Source of the DNA: Casuarius casuarius
Lineage: Eukaryota > Chordata > Aves > Casuariiformes > Casuariidae
DNA length: 64,000 nt
Reading direction: 5' to 3'
NCBI GenBank assembly: GCA_003342895.1
Contig: PTFA01000416.1
Span: 190,106 to 254,105, forward strand
Shown here: in pieces, positions 50,764 through 62,910 of the stretch
Numbering within the stretch: the first letter of the stretch is position 1
Layout: each line of letters starts with the position of its first letter
The notes under the pieces: model-generated
What the model was told of the DNA's origin: nothing
Seen by the model: the letters and a program-made list of their open reading frames with translations, nothing else
Database searches by the model: none
Made by a program: the position numbers and the translations under genes

Positions 50764-53700
50764 TGGTTCAAGTATTGTTAGCTGTCATGAGTCCATCACA
50801 TATTGTGCTTTCCTGAAATCCCACTATTGGAATCATGAGGTTCTATGAGAATCACAGAACTAAGTATGCTTCAGAAGTTCAAAATTTGAAAGTCAGAATA
50901 TCCCATTCAGAATGTGATTTTTGAAAATGCTCTGGGGGGGGGGGAGGGAATGACTCATGGTTTTGGAATGCTAGGGCTGGCAAGCCTGTCAAAATCTTGG
51001 AAGAGTACTAACAGAATAAAATGGCAGAAAAGGCTGAACCTCAAATAAGACATATACTATGGTTATGGGAAAGCTCAGATGTGACTAATTCTCTGCCAGA
51101 TCTACTCTGGTGAACCTGTTTGAGTAGCTTTAAGACATCACTGCCTCCTAATGTCTGTCTCACCCCTCAGTCAGAGGCTGTGTTTTTGAAACAGGAATAT
51201 TCAAACCAGTTGTTTAGCAGAACCTAGATGACTCCATTTATAGTCTGGAGAGCTAGATAGAAATACATGCTAGCTCACTTTAATAGTTCAGGTGACAAAC
51301 TGCAGTTCAAGAGAAGGTTCTCTCCTCCTGAACTTGTACAGGCAGTATTATATGGGCAAGATGTGGGATAGACAGCTTGGAGTAGTGACTTCTTTAGCCA
51401 GCTATGTTTAATACTACACTGTAGAATCACCACACTAAGATGGGAAGCTTAATTCTGCTGACTCTGCTGCAGGGATTGTGATGTCCAGAAGATAAGGGAG
51501 AAGGGGAGAAGGACCAGTCATGTCTTAAACTGCTACTGGTATTTAGCTTGTGGCCTGAGCTATGTTCATACATTAAACTTGCACCAGTCTAACTAAAGAT
51601 GGTATTTCCATTTGGTCCAAACTCTATAGGGACACACTTAACTGGGCTTACAGGGAGAATTTATGTATTTGCTGAGCTTTAAGTGCTACCTTTCTCCTTG
51701 AGAGAGCAGTCCTGAAAAAAGGGTCCTGAGAGAAGCCATTGTTCAGCTCAGCTGCTTAGAGAAAGGGAGATACCACAGGATGTGTGAAACAGCCAGGAAG
51801 AATGACCTTAACACAGTGTGGGGGACCAGAAAGGAATGATGATTGTCGTATTCAGAACTGGAAGAGAGTGAAAGTAACTCTGAAGAAGAGCGCTGGGGAA
51901 GAATCAAGATCCTGACAGTTTCTCCCTTCAGGCTTCTTGGCCCTGGGAAGCCTGAAGCACATGGCCAAATACATCAACAAAACAGCAAAGACGACTTGTC
52001 TCACTGTATGCACACTCAGTTCTTCAAGAATATTGAACTGATTTGAAGGAGTTGACTATGAATTAATTAGTTTCATGGACTCCCTTAGGGCATTTTGTGA
52101 CTGCAAGGCTGCCTGCCCTGTTTGCTGATTCGGAAATAAAGGGGTGAAGAATTCCTTGTTCTTATAGACAGAACAAGAAAAAGCATGGTCATTTTTCAAA
52201 TAGAGGTGGGTCACATCCAGGCTCCTGAGCTTTGTGGTGTTCCCACTTCTATAGTGGATTGGATACAAAGTCAGAGCTTACCTCCAAAAACTGAGGAAAG
52301 ATGGATCAGGTCTTGAACTCATGTCCCTTCCTCCTGGCAGCCTCAGACACACCAGTGGAACAGCCGAAGGATGGTTTCGGACCTTAGGTAGTAATGGTGC
52401 CTATTGGCAGTGAGAAGTCATCAGTGTGGGCCCACTTCACAGCACCAATTCAAATGAACACCCAGTGCTACATTATTAAAATGATAAATTCAAATATCTT
52501 AACAGTAGTTCATTAATTTCTTGGCACTCGGATGTAATTTAATGCCCAGTTAGTGTGAGTATATGTGAAGGCCAGTGAGACAAAGAGATAGAGGGAAAGA
52601 AATCAGCCAGCTTTTAAATGCCTCTCCAAGACCTTTACAGATGAAGTACACCGGGATCACTTACCTGTCTGCTGAGATGCAGTCATCTCTGGGGTGAAAT
52701 GCACCAAGAGATTTTAATTTCCAGGAAGGCTGATTTTGTGTCTCATCCAAAATATCAAACTACCATTACTACAGCATCCCTGGCGACATATAGGGATCAG
52801 TACCAAGTTTTTGCTGAATCACACTCACTGCTTCTGATCTATAAACACCTACAGGCACTGGGGTCAGTGCAGTTTAGGGTGTATATGTATGGAAGTGTTT
52901 CCCTTACAAGTTACCTGTGCTATTTACTGTGGCACAGTTCCTCACACCAAACTAAGGCACTGATGCTGGACTTTTCAGAGGGAAGAACGCTTTCCCCTGA
53001 GTCATCTGCTGGATCACTGTGGATGTCCCTAAGTTCCCCTTTGCTGGAAAAGGATGGCTGCATGCAAAGCAGAAGACAGCAAAGTGAATGAGAAAGGAAG
53101 GTGCAGAATAACATTAAATATTGAAATCTCCCAGCAGTGAGGGCTCTCCTGCAATATTTGTGAATGTCATGGGATGGGGATGGGGGGAAGATAACAGATT
53201 CTTTCCCTTTCCTTCTGAAAAAGCAAAGTGGTTAAAGAGGTATGGATCCGGGATAGTGACAAATAGGAGCGCTAGAAGGAGAGTCTTCATACCAGATCAG
53301 GGACTTCAGACACAGAACCACAGCTCTTGAAGACTTCACTTGGACTGTTTCAAATGCCAATAAGCTGCAGCTCCCTCCAGTGTCCACAGAGAGCAAGAGC
53401 AGCAGGATACTTCCATTTATTTCACTGCAGTTTGTCTGGTAATGATAAAATATTGAACTGCCTCCCAGCCAACGTTTCCCTCACCAGGAACTTCCCATCT
53501 GCCCCAAGTTGTCCAAATGAGAGGTGTGTTGTTAGCATAAGTGGCCTGTTTGCATTGAGCAGCCTGGGGAGAACACACACTTCTAGCTTGAAAAAAGGAT
53601 GTAAAGTTCAAAAGCACTCTGAAGGAACGTTGCCCAGGACCAGAGGTGAATCTGGCTGTCTGTGGGGGATGTTGATACATTAATACACTACTAGACCAAA

Positions 53701-56690
53701 ATGTGTGGCATCAATGAAAGTTTCCAAATAAATGTGTTTCAGGACTCACAAGTTCTTCATCTGCAGCGTTATAGTTATCCAGTTGAACAGTAGCAATGGC
53801 TTGAATGACAAGACAGAGGCACAGACAAAAACAAAAACGAGCTATGTGGAAAGATGTAGCCCTGACTATACTACTACCTGGACATCCAGAAAAATCCGAG
53901 GATCTGAGAGGATTCCTCAAACCAGGGAGCAGTTATAACTTCCATCAGTTCTTTTGTTTGCTTAACCACCTTCTGAGTGTCTTCTGTGGACTGAGGTTTA
54001 GCCAGTCCCTGAAAGTGTGAATGGTGGTGTCTAGCTTCCGTAAAACAGGCTGATGGTGCTTCAGTTCAGAATGCTGCTCTGGTGAGCAGGGAAATGCCTA
54101 GCATTCCCTTTTCCCTCTACCCATCTTCTGCTACCTCTCTGCACCAGTGCTTTTCCTCTGAGTTTTTGGAGGACCAGAAATGAGAATGAGCAGATAGTCA
54201 TTCTGTCTTTTCTCTTGAGCACTGCCACAACCCATCCTCAGCCACTATTAAGTAAGAAATGCTGGTTTTAGTTATGTCACATGCAGGTAACACTTTTCTG
54301 GGTTTCTCATGGCATCCAAGACATGGTAAAGATTTCCTTAGTAACTGTATACTAGGAATTATTGGGCTTTATTCCTAGCCTGCTGTTCCTTGAGAACAAA
54401 TGAGGGTTACCTAGCTACCAGGATAAGGCCTATGTGTTGTAGCTTTCCTGTGCAAGGTTTCTGTCTTTCATTGCTGCATGAGGGAGGGAGCTTGGGTCAT
54501 TTTCTAGCTTCCTCCTTCAATACCCTTGTCTTCAGGACTGAGATTGTGCCTTGAAGCTGAAAGAAGGGGCGCTGTCCAACCAGTGCCTCCTCAGACCCAG
54601 AGAAGGAATTCGAGGAGCAGCAAAGAGAAAAAAATCACTTCACAAAGAAACTGGAAATGGAAATCCTAGGGCTCTTGGAAGAAGAGTTATATGAGAGAGA
54701 GGGTATTCCAGTGGGGCTCGTGGACTTGCCACTCCCTCATTCATAAAATGCAGTGTGCTTGGAGGCAAAGCAGCTCAAGGGAGTTTGAAGGGTGGCATAA
54801 ATTATGATCAAATCTTGTTCTTTCTCTTCCTTTTTCCTTTCTCAGTTTATGTCCTTCCCCTTTTGTTGATATTTCCCCTATTCTCCATCTTTCTCAGGCT
54901 GGCCAGAATGGCAGTGGCATTGCAGAAATTGCCCCATGTTCCAATCCCTGTTTGGTTCCTGTATTGCACATGACCCTGATCCCAAGGTGAGCTCCTCCCA
55001 CAGCCTGCCAGGAGGACACCCAGGCCAAGGCAGCCCACAGAGGGAGGATGCTCTGCTCCCTCCTCCTGGTGCTTGGCTGCAGGGTGATGTCATCACCCTT
55101 GCTGCCAGCTGATGGGCTTTCTGCCAGGCCCTCTATCTGTCTGTGATCCATGGAAAGCTTGTGTCTTTGTCTTCCTTCTGGGCCTTTTCCCTTTTCCTTT
55201 ATTTTTCCAATCCTATTTTCTCTGTTCTTTTACTCTCTTCTTGTAATACATCTGTTACCACTTAGGACTTCAACTTGCTTTGCACCTCCCACTTAGCTGG
55301 AATATCATACCAGGCACCGGGACAGAGCTCTGTCCTTCCCACTCTGAAAACCTGAGTACTGACTATTTGTACAACAGGGACCCCAACACCAAGTACAAAA
55401 TAATCCCATTGGAGTAAAGGGCGGTGGGGCATGTCCATTCTCACTGTTCATTAAATAGACTGTCCCCACCCATTTTTCTGGCACTAAATCCTATTCCATG
55501 AATTCCTCCTGGACAGCATCACTTGCAGTACATGGTGGACGAGGCTATGTGTCTGAAGTAACATAATCCAATAGGATATTAAGGGGAAAGACTAGAATTC
55601 ATTCTGTCACCACAGCAAACTGAATCAAATTATGATGTGCCCAAGCCCCAAAGTATTTCTGGAAGTAAAAGAGATTTTGCATTTGGCAATAGGCAGGAAG
55701 TAAAAGAGATTTTGCATTTGGCAATAGGCAGGATCAAGAGAAGTGCTGGGGTGAGGAGGAAGAAAAAGGAAGGGGGCAGCAGTGGAAAAAGATGCAAAAA
55801 GATTTATAGAGGAAAAGGCAGAGACAACAGGGAGAAAGGATAGAATGTAATACTGACAGAAAGTAGTTAGATAGGAAGAATAATGGTTAAGTGCATTCCA
55901 AGCCTGAACTTGCCAGTCACCCATGTGGTTCACATACAAGCAGATACTACTATGGCCAAGCTCTAGAGCACTCTGGATAGGGGAAATCTGAGCACATGTT
56001 TCCTGAACATGTGCCAAAGCCAGGTATGTAATGGAGGGGGTATTTGTGGAACTCACTGTAATACAGTCCATTATATTGGCTGGTATCCTGAATTCTACTT
56101 TTCTAAAGCATAAAGTTTTGGTCTCAAGGGGTAGCCAGGCTAAGGTTCATCAGTGCAAACACGAAGTGTACAGTCATAGGGCTCGACATGGTTACCTGCT
56201 CTTGAGTGAAATGGAGAGATAGTAAGAGGTTTGTGCGACGTTCCACAGAATTTGTCTCAGACTGATAATGGCACGGTTAATAACTCAAAATACTAGGAGT
56301 GGTCTAGCTACAACCGCTATTCTTTGTTTTTTATCTTTAGGTAGAAGAGACTGGAACCAGAAAAAAATCGGAGCTGTTTTTTTAAGGAGCACAGATGTTT
56401 TTTAAAGGCATTGCTCAGAGAGAGTGCTGCAGTCTCTGGACTGGTGATGGGAAGGCTGTTCTTTCCTCAAATGGATACTGTTGGAAAACTACATGTTCTT
56501 TAGGAAAACATAGGTGCAGGCTCTGCAGATTTTCAGTGTGTAAGAGAGAAACAGAAAAACAGGAAGAAAAGAGAGCCAAAGGATTGGGGTGCAAATAGGT
56601 GGCTAAGTGGGAAAAGAAGGGTAGCTGTAGTGATGTAATGAGAAGAGGGAGAAAGACAGCCCTGCGCAGGAGGGCAAAATAAAATAGGAG
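50764..56690. other. Intergenic region between RIMKLB and MFAP5, right part
   Basis: No exon recognised. It holds a G-run near 50,934-50,944 and a perfect 35-bp tandem duplication at 55,661-55,730. Confidence 0.5.
55661..55730 (+). repeat. Perfect tandem duplication of 35 bp
   Basis: The unit starting GGAAGTAAAAGAGATTTTGC occupies 55,661-55,695 and 55,696-55,730 without mismatch. Confidence 0.95.
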
Positions 56691-56697
56691 ACAAATG

Positions 56698-57049
56698 TAT
56701 AAACTAGACAGAGGAATCCGTCCCTGGTGCTGGGCCGGAGGGAATGGGAGGAGCAGGCTCCTTCTGGATTGTAATAAACTCTGGAATGAGGGTGTGGGCT
56801 GCTGCTTCTCACTCCCCCCCCACCCCCTTCATTCCATCTGCATGATGACACCACATCCCATGCTTCACTGCCTTTTCCTTTTTCTTTCTTTTTTTTTCCC
56901 CCCTGAAATTGTATTTTGAAGACAACCGAAAGTAGAACGTTTTCTGGGAGTGGCTGTATATGATCTACCCAGTGGCCAAAGTGAGGAGAACAGCTGAGGG
57001 GGGAAGACAGAGCGTCTGCTGCTGAAGGGAGCAAAGACTGAGGGCTGCA
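56698..57049 (+). promoter_or_regulatory. MFAP5: Candidate MFAP5 promoter and non-coding first exon
   Basis: The start-codon exon has a clear acceptor, so an upstream non-coding exon is needed. The best candidate ends at 57,049 with GGGCTGCA|GTAAGTG. A TATAAA lies at 56,698-56,703, which would place a start near 56,730. Three GGAATG/CATTCC words (TEAD-type) lie at 56,741, 56,783 and 56,830. The region is not a CpG island. This placement is inference; only the splice-site quality is seen. Confidence 0.33.
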
Positions 57050-57454
57050 GTAAGTGATGGGACCCTATCCATTCTCTCAACATTCCTCAGAATAAATTGA
57101 AAGGAGAAGAGAGTGGAGGGAGATAACAAAGGGAAAGTTTTCTTTGTATCCTGGGGGGACTGGGGAGTAGTTAGCCACCTGGATGAGAAAAAGGATGGAG
57201 ACAGGGAAAGAAAATGTCTAAAGAAAGGAGGTGCTAAAAGAAACAAGGCATATGGAGTTCTATGTTCCATCCAAAATGTTTCGGCAACAGCTGGAAAACT
57301 GTCAGCTTAGGAGAAAGCTAGGTGGGAGGGAGGCTGGGGAGAACAAAATGTCTTAAGAGGAAAATGGAGGCAGCGGGCAAAGAGTGTTTCTGGGCTACAG
57401 GGGAAGGTATCCCAGCTCCTGCCTTAACTTTCCTCTGACTTCTGTCCTCTACAG

Positions 57455-57517
57455 GGATGAAGACCTTTGGAGCCTGTATACTGCTGTGTCTCTTATCACT
57501 TTCTTTGTCCCCAGCTG
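57455..57517 (+). CDS. MFAP5: MFAP5 exon with start codon (signal peptide)
   Basis: First coding exon of microfibril-associated protein 5 (MAGP-2), a small secreted glycoprotein of fibrillin microfibrils. The acceptor TTCTGTCCTCTACAG precedes GGATGAAG, with the ATG at 57,457 in a purine-rich context. It encodes MKTFGACILLCLLSLSLSPA, with Lys2 and then a hydrophobic core, and ends in the first base of the next codon (phase 1) at CAGCTG|GTGAGT. That is a classic signal peptide, with cleavage expected near the exon junction. Mammalian MFAP5 starts in the same way: one signal-peptide exon, then an exon opening with Asp-Trp. Sequence identity of signal peptides is low, so the name rests on the next exon and on RIMKLB being the divergent neighbour. 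Confidence 0.82.
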
Positions 57518-60251
57518 GTGAGTTCTTATTCCAAGGAGAGTATTTCTTCCTCATCCTAGCCCCTTGGAGTTCTCTGCAGAGGCTAAAGTGCAGTGATCTA
57601 AGGAGAAAGACTCATACGTGTAGATGGAGGGGAAAGACTGAATAGGAAAGGAATGGTGGAGATAGGGTTATATGGAAAAGTTTGGGAAGCAGGGACTGGT
57701 TCCCATATGTGCCCACTCTCCAGTAAGCAGCAGGGGTCACAGCAGACAGAGGTCCAGGGTTTGCACAGCAGGAATGTTTAGGTAAGCAAAATAGCTAGGG
57801 ACAGATTTTAGAAAGTGGGTTAGCTGTAGTTTGTGCTTATTAGAGACTGTGCTGTACTTCATATGGCTAACAACCTGTGTTTCTGTGATCTGAGGAGCAC
57901 TTCCCAGTGCTCCACATTAACTTTTTCTGTCATAGTTGTGAGACACCTGCTATCACTAATAGTTCCTGCTGAGATGCCCCCAATTCCAGGTCATTCAGTT
58001 GCCAGAGGGTTTTGTAGTTTTTTGTATAGTTGTTTGGACAAACCTACACTCGGGAGTCTGGACCTCTCTCTGCTTTTGTTGTTGTTGTTCTGTTTCATTG
58101 CTTCATGTCTTTGCTCGGAATTTATTTGGCGAAAATTTAGGTGGGATCGAATTTGCATAAGAAAACAAAATGAGAGGGTAGTATGAGACATTAGAGTCAG
58201 ATCGGTCAGGACAAAGAGCAAAAGGAGATTAATTCCAATGGAGAATGGAAATCTCCAATGAATGGAGAAAGCTTCACCCAGGGAAGACTGAGAGACAGAT
58301 GACTGCACCTCTTACATTCAAATCAGGTTATGCCAATCTGCTCTCCTCAGTCCTCCCGTCATACTGAAATAGTTGGCTCCAGATGGACCTCCTCTGCTGT
58401 TCGGTGACTGCCTGGATCTGGGATTTAACTGAAACTTGTTTCTACTCCCAATAGCACTTTTTCCTGTAAACACACGTAGTAATTATCACAAAGAGTATGT
58501 CATGTTTGTGACTGTGAAGCAGGGATGAGAGCCATCCAAGAGATGCACTTGTAGGTGGCCTACAAAGTTAAGAGGGGAGAAAAAGGTTGTGGTCTTCCTG
58601 ATGCATGAAGAAGGCCTGAAAGGAAGATTTCTGGTTTGCGTGTGTTTTATTCTAGAGTTTCTGGTATTTTTGTTTTAACATAAAAACAACAAAATAACAG
58701 GAATCACCAGCTGGTCTCTCATGGTCTCTTTTGCTGTCTGGTCAGCTACAGATTTGATGAATTAGGGTGGTAGCTTTTTCAGCCAAGGGTGAAGTTAGTG
58801 CAGCATTATCTGAATTGGATACTCCAGCAAATACAAATTGAAGTGATTGAAAGTCTGACAAGAAATTCACCTTTTTTGTCTTCTCTCCTCATATGCAGAG
58901 GCTGCGCTTCGTTGTGCCCTGTCATTTAATAATTGGACTAGTTTTCTAGTAGCCTCCTAGACAAGAAAAAGGGTAGTAAGAGCTAACTTTTCAATGTTAG
59001 AAAAGGTTTGTTTTTAAGTTAGAATTTGAGTCCTTCCTTTCGTATCATAAACAAACCAAGAAGTGTACAATCTCATTTTTCCTCTCTGAATGTTACCATT
59101 AAGAGATTAGCTGGAGTGGGAAAAGTTTGGGGCTGCACTACACTGTGTACTTAAGTTATTATACATTTCCGGCTCTCCTTGGATCAATGACCAGCAGCTG
59201 AGCCCTTGCTGGCAGCTGGGTGGGGAAGGGAATAGCAAGGTCCTGTAATGCTGCAGAGCGGGACTGTGTAGGGGTCCCAAGTGTGTTTCTGCAGCCTGCA
59301 AGTAACTGCTTTTGGAATGAGGAAGAACTAAGGCTTTAAGCTCTTATAGTCTTTACTCTTACAGTGCTCCCACTAAGAGTAGAAAGCTAAAGGCTGAGTT
59401 CTAGGACGCAGCAGTGTGTACTCTGCTTTGAGCTGGTCTTTCACACAACCCTGCAGTGCCCCAGATCACCATTTTTTTCCTGCCAACTCTTTCCTTTATC
59501 CCACCTCCAGTTATGTAGACATTTCCCTCCTCTGTGGCTAGCGGGAAATATTTTCTTATTCCTGGCTGCTGGAGGAAGCAGCTTTCTCACTCTTAATATT
59601 TGGACAAACGAACAGTCTGTCTGTTTCAGTTCCTGCTTTTTCACGTAGAATGCACAGCCAAAATTTCATCATTCTCCCTCTCCTATTGCACCAAGGGTCT
59701 GGAAAGGGAAAGATCTTCCACTCTCTGCTCCATACCCAGGGAGGATGGTGGACTAGCTGATTACTTGCTTAAGGAGCTACAAGATCTGCAATCTGTTTCT
59801 TACTGTGCCAGTGACTCTGTGACCTTAAGTAAACAATTTCCATGATTCAATTTCCTCCTTTATAAAATGGAGGTAGTGATTTTGACAAATCTTCAGAGCA
59901 GGGAGGCAAGGTGTAAATTGTTTTCAAAGTGCATCAAATGGTGTTGCAGAAATGCAAAATCTGGAAGCAAATCTGGAGGTACTATAATCTCATCCCTGTG
60001 CCTGGCTCTGGACCCTGGCAGACACAGCAGGGATGGCGTCTGGACCCACTGTATCCCCCAAAGTCTTTAAAGAACAAGTCCTGCTGGCAATGGAGGCTGA
60101 GGCAAAGAGGAGAGCATCTCTCCCTTCAGCAGAGGGCGGTGGTGTCTCCCGGAGAGACAAGCATCTCATAGCAATTTCACAAACCTTCCAACATGTAGGA
60201 ATCTATTTCTCTGTCCTTTTGTCACTCCCTTCTCTTTCTCTTCTCTTGCAG
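57518..60251 (+). other. MFAP5 intron
   Basis: Starts GTGAGTTC and ends CTTCTCTTGCAG. It contains a MIR-like SINE near 59,795. No additional exon of the family's pattern (short, phase 1 at both ends) was recognised. Confidence 0.75.
59795..59935 (+). mobile_element. MIR-like SINE
   Basis: TTACTGTGCCAGTGACTCTG, TGACCTTAAGTAAACAATTT, CAATTTCCTCCTTTATAAAA and TGGAGGTAGTGATTTT follow the MIR core closely (GCCACTTACTAGCTGTGTGA, CCTTGGGCAAGT, CTCAGTTTCCTCATCTGTAA, AATGGGGATAATAAT). GCAAGGTGTAAATTGTTTTC AAAGTGC continues into the tail. This is the clearest MIR in the window. Confidence 0.65.
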
Positions 60252-60299
60252 ACTGGTATCCATGGGTGGTACACGGACAAGAACTGGAAACTGTAACTG
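60252..60299 (+). CDS. MFAP5: MFAP5 exon (Asp-Trp exon)
   Basis: A 48-nt exon, phase 1 at both ends, between TTCTCTTGCAG and ACTG|GTAGGT. With the split first codon it encodes DWYPWVVHGQELETVT. In human MFAP5 the matching exon follows the signal peptide and reads DWIPLGVNSQRGDDVT, as I recall it. The Asp-Trp start, the Pro, the V-x-x-Gln spacing and the length agree. The RGD integrin-binding triplet of mammals is replaced by ELE at the aligned position. The mature secreted protein would start about here. This exon is the strongest support for the MFAP5 name. Confidence 0.82.
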
Positions 60300-61470
60300 G
60301 TAGGTATTACAGGCGTGTTAGGTGCTAAAATCTTGCTCATGTGACCCAGTTGTCTCATGTAGTTACAGCCTGTTTCATTGCAAATGCTGTTACTTGTTTC
60401 CTAGCCTTTGCCATTGTGCGGTTGTCTTTCAGTGAGGATTAAACAAGCCCTTTAAGACAACTTGCTAAGTGTTGTGAGCTCTTCACAAATAATTCACTAG
60501 TATTGGAGTCCAGGGCACTTAGCTGTTTTGCATGAAGCTATATTCACAGCAAAGGGTTGTGGGAGATTCATGAGAGCTGATAATTCATTAGCGGTGAGAA
60601 GTTAAGGGAACTCTTCTGCTGCTCAGGAAAATCCTGAGCAAAAGAGTGCACAAAGGGTGGGGTGCTCTAGCAGTAGGGCTGCTGAGAAAGGACAGTTTGA
60701 GAACTTGACTAACTGTTGTTGGGGGTGAATCACTTTATCCCTCTGGGTCTTACTTTTTCCATTTCTGTGACATGATAAGATAAAACAAATACATTTCTGC
60801 GTCAGGCTTCAGCACCTAGAGGAACCACAAGGGCCTGCTTTTTCTTCACGCTGAAGCCATTGGCTTAGCCATCAAACATCTCAGCTACACTCCTGTCGTG
60901 TAATGCATGGGGCTTCCTGGAAAATTGTTCAGCATCTGTGGCAAGTCCAAAGTATATCCACAAACCATCCCTTTCCTTCACACTTTATCCCTCCATCACA
61001 CACACACCAGTTTTGCTATCTGTTGCTTTTCAGAGAAACTCCAGCTGCTGATGCATCTTTGCAGTCAGGGCTAGGTTCCGGAGTTTTCTCCTTCCTTCTC
61101 TACAGTGGGTGCCTCATCTGTCTGTCCTGATCCTTCAGGAGGCATCAGTGCCTTGCTTTCAGAAGTTTTTCTTTCTCATCAAGCTGGCCACAGTGGCCAT
61201 GTCCAAGAAGTCAGAATATGAATCCAGAGTTCAATAATGTTTAGTGCAATATGCAGCAGTTAAGAAATCCAATCCCAGACCAGTCATTGATGAGGGGGAT
61301 GAATAAGGGTGAGACAGGGGCACTGCGTCTATTTATGTATTTACTGGACTGGATCCCACTGTGTCATAAGCCTACCATGGCTACCAAGATAATTCAAGCT
61401 ATGTATGGTTAGCTATGCAAGGGGGCGCAAAGTCAAGGCACGCTCTTTCAGGACATTCTCTCTTTTCTAG
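60300..61470 (+). other. MFAP5 intron
   Basis: GTAGGT to TCTTTTCTAG. It holds a possible MIR core near 60,715. No exon recognised inside. Confidence 0.75.
60715..60795 (+). mobile_element. MIR-like SINE fragment
   Basis: GAATCACTTTATCCCTCTGG, GTCTTACTTTTTCCATTTCT and GTGACATGATAAGATAAA match the MIR core (AAGTCACTTAACCTCTCTGG, CTCAGTTTCCTCATCTGTAA, AATGGGGATAATA). Confidence 0.45.
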
Positions 61471-61506
61471 GTGATCTTAACAGTGACTTTCTCATCAGCA
61501 CCTCTG
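61471..61506 (+). CDS. MFAP5: MFAP5 36-nt spacer exon 1
   Basis: A 36-nt exon, phase 1 at both ends, from TCTTTTCTAG| to CTCTG|GTAAGT. With the split codon it encodes GDLNSDFLISTS, an acidic, Ser/Thr-containing piece. Mammalian MFAP5 has a run of equally short in-frame exons here that code for the acidic spacer between the RGD region and the Cys-rich matrix-binding domain. The exon was found by splice sites and phase, not by sequence identity, so the exact call depends on transcript data. Confidence 0.72.
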
Positions 61507-62874
61507 GTAAGTTCATATGTCTGCAACTTCAGGCTTTTTTTCCCCTGTTTACTCTCAGCTATATAGCCCCAGGAAATACTCATTATGCTCAGAAAGCCCT
61601 CTTTCCCACCTCTGACATCTAGCAGTACTCTTCCAGCATCACCAGCTATTTGGGGTTCCTCTCTGTGCTCCACAGAGGGAGATGAATTTAGGGTGGATAA
61701 TGATGTGTTCTCCAAGGAAATGCCAGTCTCCCTTGGTTCTCTGAAGATGCTTGCGTTGCAGAAAAGCATGAAATCTGAAGCTCACACAGCCTCAGCTTGC
61801 AGAGAAGGTTGAAGGAAGAGACTAGATGACAAGGGGGAAAAAATTGGGCAGGTTCACCATTTACTGGGCAACATTGCAAGAGTTGATGGAGTGTATGCTT
61901 TTACAAGGTAGACTTATCCTGCTGGGTTCACAGTGGGTAATGCAGGAGAGGGTCAGAGACTCAAAAAGGAGCCTCTCGCTTTTTTCTGTGTGACTCTTAT
62001 TTGGAATCCCCCACTGCTGACCTCTGTGATTGTTTCTTTCTCTACTGGGGCAGACTCTCAAATATATTCCTATGAGGTGTAGAGATCAGGCAGAGTAGGG
62101 AGAGGGGAGAATACCTCTGGTCATGTGATTTGATGCATTAGGTCAAAAGACAGAGAGAGGAAGCAATACTAGATTGTTGCTGGGAAGCATGCTGTGTTAG
62201 GAGATCTGAGAGGGATGTCCCATTCTCCAGGACAGCACAGTTCCGTAATCTCTCTTCTGCCCTGTGACTCTGCTCATCAGCAGGCTAGATGATTGTGAAT
62301 CAACCACCAACTGTCACTGGCACATGGGACAACACTGGAGGAGAAAAGCTGAGGCATAATACTGTATACACATGATGTATGATCTTTCTGATGGGAGGTG
62401 GGAGATGACAGCAAGCTACGTGAGTCTCTTTTTCAATGTGGGAGACCTGCCAGTCTGTAAAAGGATACCTAAGGGCCTTCTGTGTCCAGACCAAACTGGC
62501 TGTGGGTAACCTACATCTAAACCTGAAAAATGTGAAAAAAATGAACCTGGCTAAATGTGAAGCCTTGACAGCAGACTTTGGCTTTGAAATGCTTGTTGTA
62601 GAGTGATCAAGAAGAAACTCCTCATCTTGGGCATATACTATGGGACCCATCCCTGCCCTATAGCATCCCCCAGCTCGAGGACACCCAGCATATTCACAGG
62701 GAAAGCCTGCTGTTACTCTGACAAGTCAAATAGACACCACAGATTCTAATGATGTTTTGAACAACATGTGGGACTGCTGCAGTTCAGGAATGAAGAGCAA
62801 TTGGCAAAACTGTGGGAGGGGGAAGAGTCTGAAAACTCAAATCAAGATCTTTCAAAAATCTTCTCTTTCTCCAG
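61507..62874 (+). other. MFAP5 intron
   Basis: GTAAGT to TTTCTCCAG. A possible extra acceptor with an open frame at about 61,675 was considered and rejected for lack of a donor. Confidence 0.7.
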
Positions 62875-62910
62875 CTGCAGCTGTAACACCACCCGTCCTT
62901 CTTAGCCCTG
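62875..62910 (+). CDS. MFAP5: MFAP5 36-nt spacer exon 2, tandem acceptor
   Basis: A 36-nt exon, phase 1 at both ends, from TTTCTCCAG| to CCCTG|GTGAGT. It encodes AAAVTPPVLLSP. A second AG six bases further in (CCAGCTGCAG|CTG) gives a 30-nt version that stays in frame and lacks two Ala. Pro-rich and uncharged, it is less like the mammalian acidic exons than its neighbours. Called from matching phase and strong splice sites. Confidence 0.68.

Noticed and set aside
50457..50848. Open frames of 90-110 codons around 50.5-50.8 kb
   Set aside because: They run through the 205-base gap and consist mostly of unknown residues.
61675..61800. Possible MFAP5 exon starting EGDEFRVDNDVFSKE
   Set aside because: The acceptor (GTGCTCCACAG) is fair and the peptide is acidic, but no adequate donor follows and the length would break the small-exon pattern.
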